Shown in pieces: positions 63,767-64,000 of a stretch of DNA of 64,000 nucleotides. Origin of the DNA: Mesobacillus persicus. Its GTDB lineage: Bacteria > Bacillota > Bacilli > Bacillales > Cytobacillaceae. The stretch's first letter is position 1. Each line of letters starts with the position of its first letter. The stretch lies in NCBI RefSeq assembly GCF_900109925.1, contig NZ_FOBW01000004.1:218000-281999 (forward strand), given 5' to 3'. Below the pieces are notes generated by a model. The model saw only the letters and a program-made list of their open reading frames with translations. It ran no database searches and had not been told where the DNA came from. Position numbers and translations under genes: made by a program.

Positions 63767-64000
63767 TCACAGAATATAGTTAATATTTTTCTTCAAATCA
63801 TATATGTTTACTTTAATTCTGGGTCTAGGCAACGGATATTTACTAAGGAATAAATTAAATTTATCCCAACTGAACGATTTCCTTTGGCTTCTTCTATTCA
63901 TCCATTTGAACAATATCCGCTTAATGCTGTCTAAGAAGTTCGCCACTTCCTGTAAATTGTCCGTGATACAGTAGTAGTTATAGTAACCTTTGAGGGACCG
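63767..64000 (-). CDS. ltrA: Group II intron reverse transcriptase/maturase (C-terminal 77 residues, partial)
   Basis: The minus strand is open from the window edge to a TGA at 63767-63769. It gives the typical maturase end: RSLKGYYNYYCITDNLQEV, then IKRILFKWMNRRSQRKSFSW and KFNLFLSKYPLPRPRIKVN. These are the thumb/maturase X-domain segments that help splice the intron RNA. The reverse-transcriptase core lies outside the window. The gene ends 14 bases before domain V. Confidence 0.9.
   Translation of the reverse strand, partial: RSLKGYYNYYCITDNLQEVANFLDSIKRILFKWMNRRSQRKSFSWDKFNLFLSKYPLPRPRIKVNIYDLKKNINYIL

Larger units (their letters stand above)
63663..64000 (-). mobile_element. Group II intron, 3' part (runs past the window edge)
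   Basis: On the minus strand the end of a maturase gene is followed by a typical domain V and then a domain VI hairpin. The order maturase, D5, D6, exon is that of a bacterial group II intron. The 3' splice site should be near 63663, judged by the end of D6. The 5' part lies outside the window. A short distance between the maturase stop and D5 (13 bases) suggests the class C type. Confidence 0.85.

Overview
The window reads as a chromosomal segment of a low-GC, spore-former-type Firmicute, most likely a Bacillaceae member. The support is a gene block in the Bacillus order (hpf, comFC-comFA, degV-like, degU-degS, yvyE, LCP/tagU), Bacillus-type ribosome binding sites with frequent GTG/TTG starts, U-tailed terminators, and a lytABC/tagO/teichuronic-acid-like neighbourhood. 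No tRNA, rRNA or CRISPR array was seen.

Layout. (1) 1-4.4 kb, plus strand: an NHL beta-propeller protein and two secreted multihaem c-type cytochromes (6 and 7 CXXCH sites), an apparent extracellular electron-transfer module. (2) 4.4-12.5 kb: DUF1028 protein, long-form hibernation factor, competence genes comFC-comFA, a DegV-like lipid-binding protein, the DegS/DegU two-component system, and divergent yvyE. (3) 12.6-29.2 kb: an LCP ligase, then a long minus-strand polysaccharide operon with a TagO-type initiator, three glycosyltransferases, a Wzx flippase, a Wzy polymerase, a Wzz regulator and a complete WbpA-B-E-D-I-type set for UDP-2,3-diacetamido-2,3-dideoxy-mannuronic acid. (4) 27.7-36 kb: an autolysin cassette with four proteins carrying three CWB2 repeats each (two Amidase_3, one SpoIID/LytB, one PIG-L-type deacetylase-like protein) and a LytA-like lipoprotein. 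(5) 36.2-48.9 kb: a second complete Wzx/Wzy locus with its own TagO-type initiator, three glycosyltransferases, a CapK/PaaK-like adenylate-forming enzyme, GalU, UDP-glucose dehydrogenase and a UDP-glucuronate 4-epimerase-like protein. (6) 49-55 kb: galE, a second LCP ligase, an Hsp20 protein, a SpoIID protein with SH3b. (7) 55-63.5 kb: TPP-riboswitch-controlled thiT, formamidase-like protein, VanZ, XpaC/TelA pair, DUF5317 protein with a tiny membrane peptide, a GGDEF/HD-GYP protein and a Nudix ADP-ribose pyrophosphatase. (8) The right edge holds the 3' part of a group II intron (maturase C-terminus plus domains V and VI) that appears to interrupt a GC-rich dispersed repeat.

How the parts may work together (inference): two anionic cell-wall glycans are each made by a full lipid-linked Wzx/Wzy system, anchored to peptidoglycan by the two LCP enzymes at the outer flanks, and recognised by the CWB2 repeats of the hydrolases encoded between them. 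Synthesis, attachment, recognition and possibly remodelling (PIG-L protein) of a secondary cell-wall polymer would thus sit in one 38-kb block.
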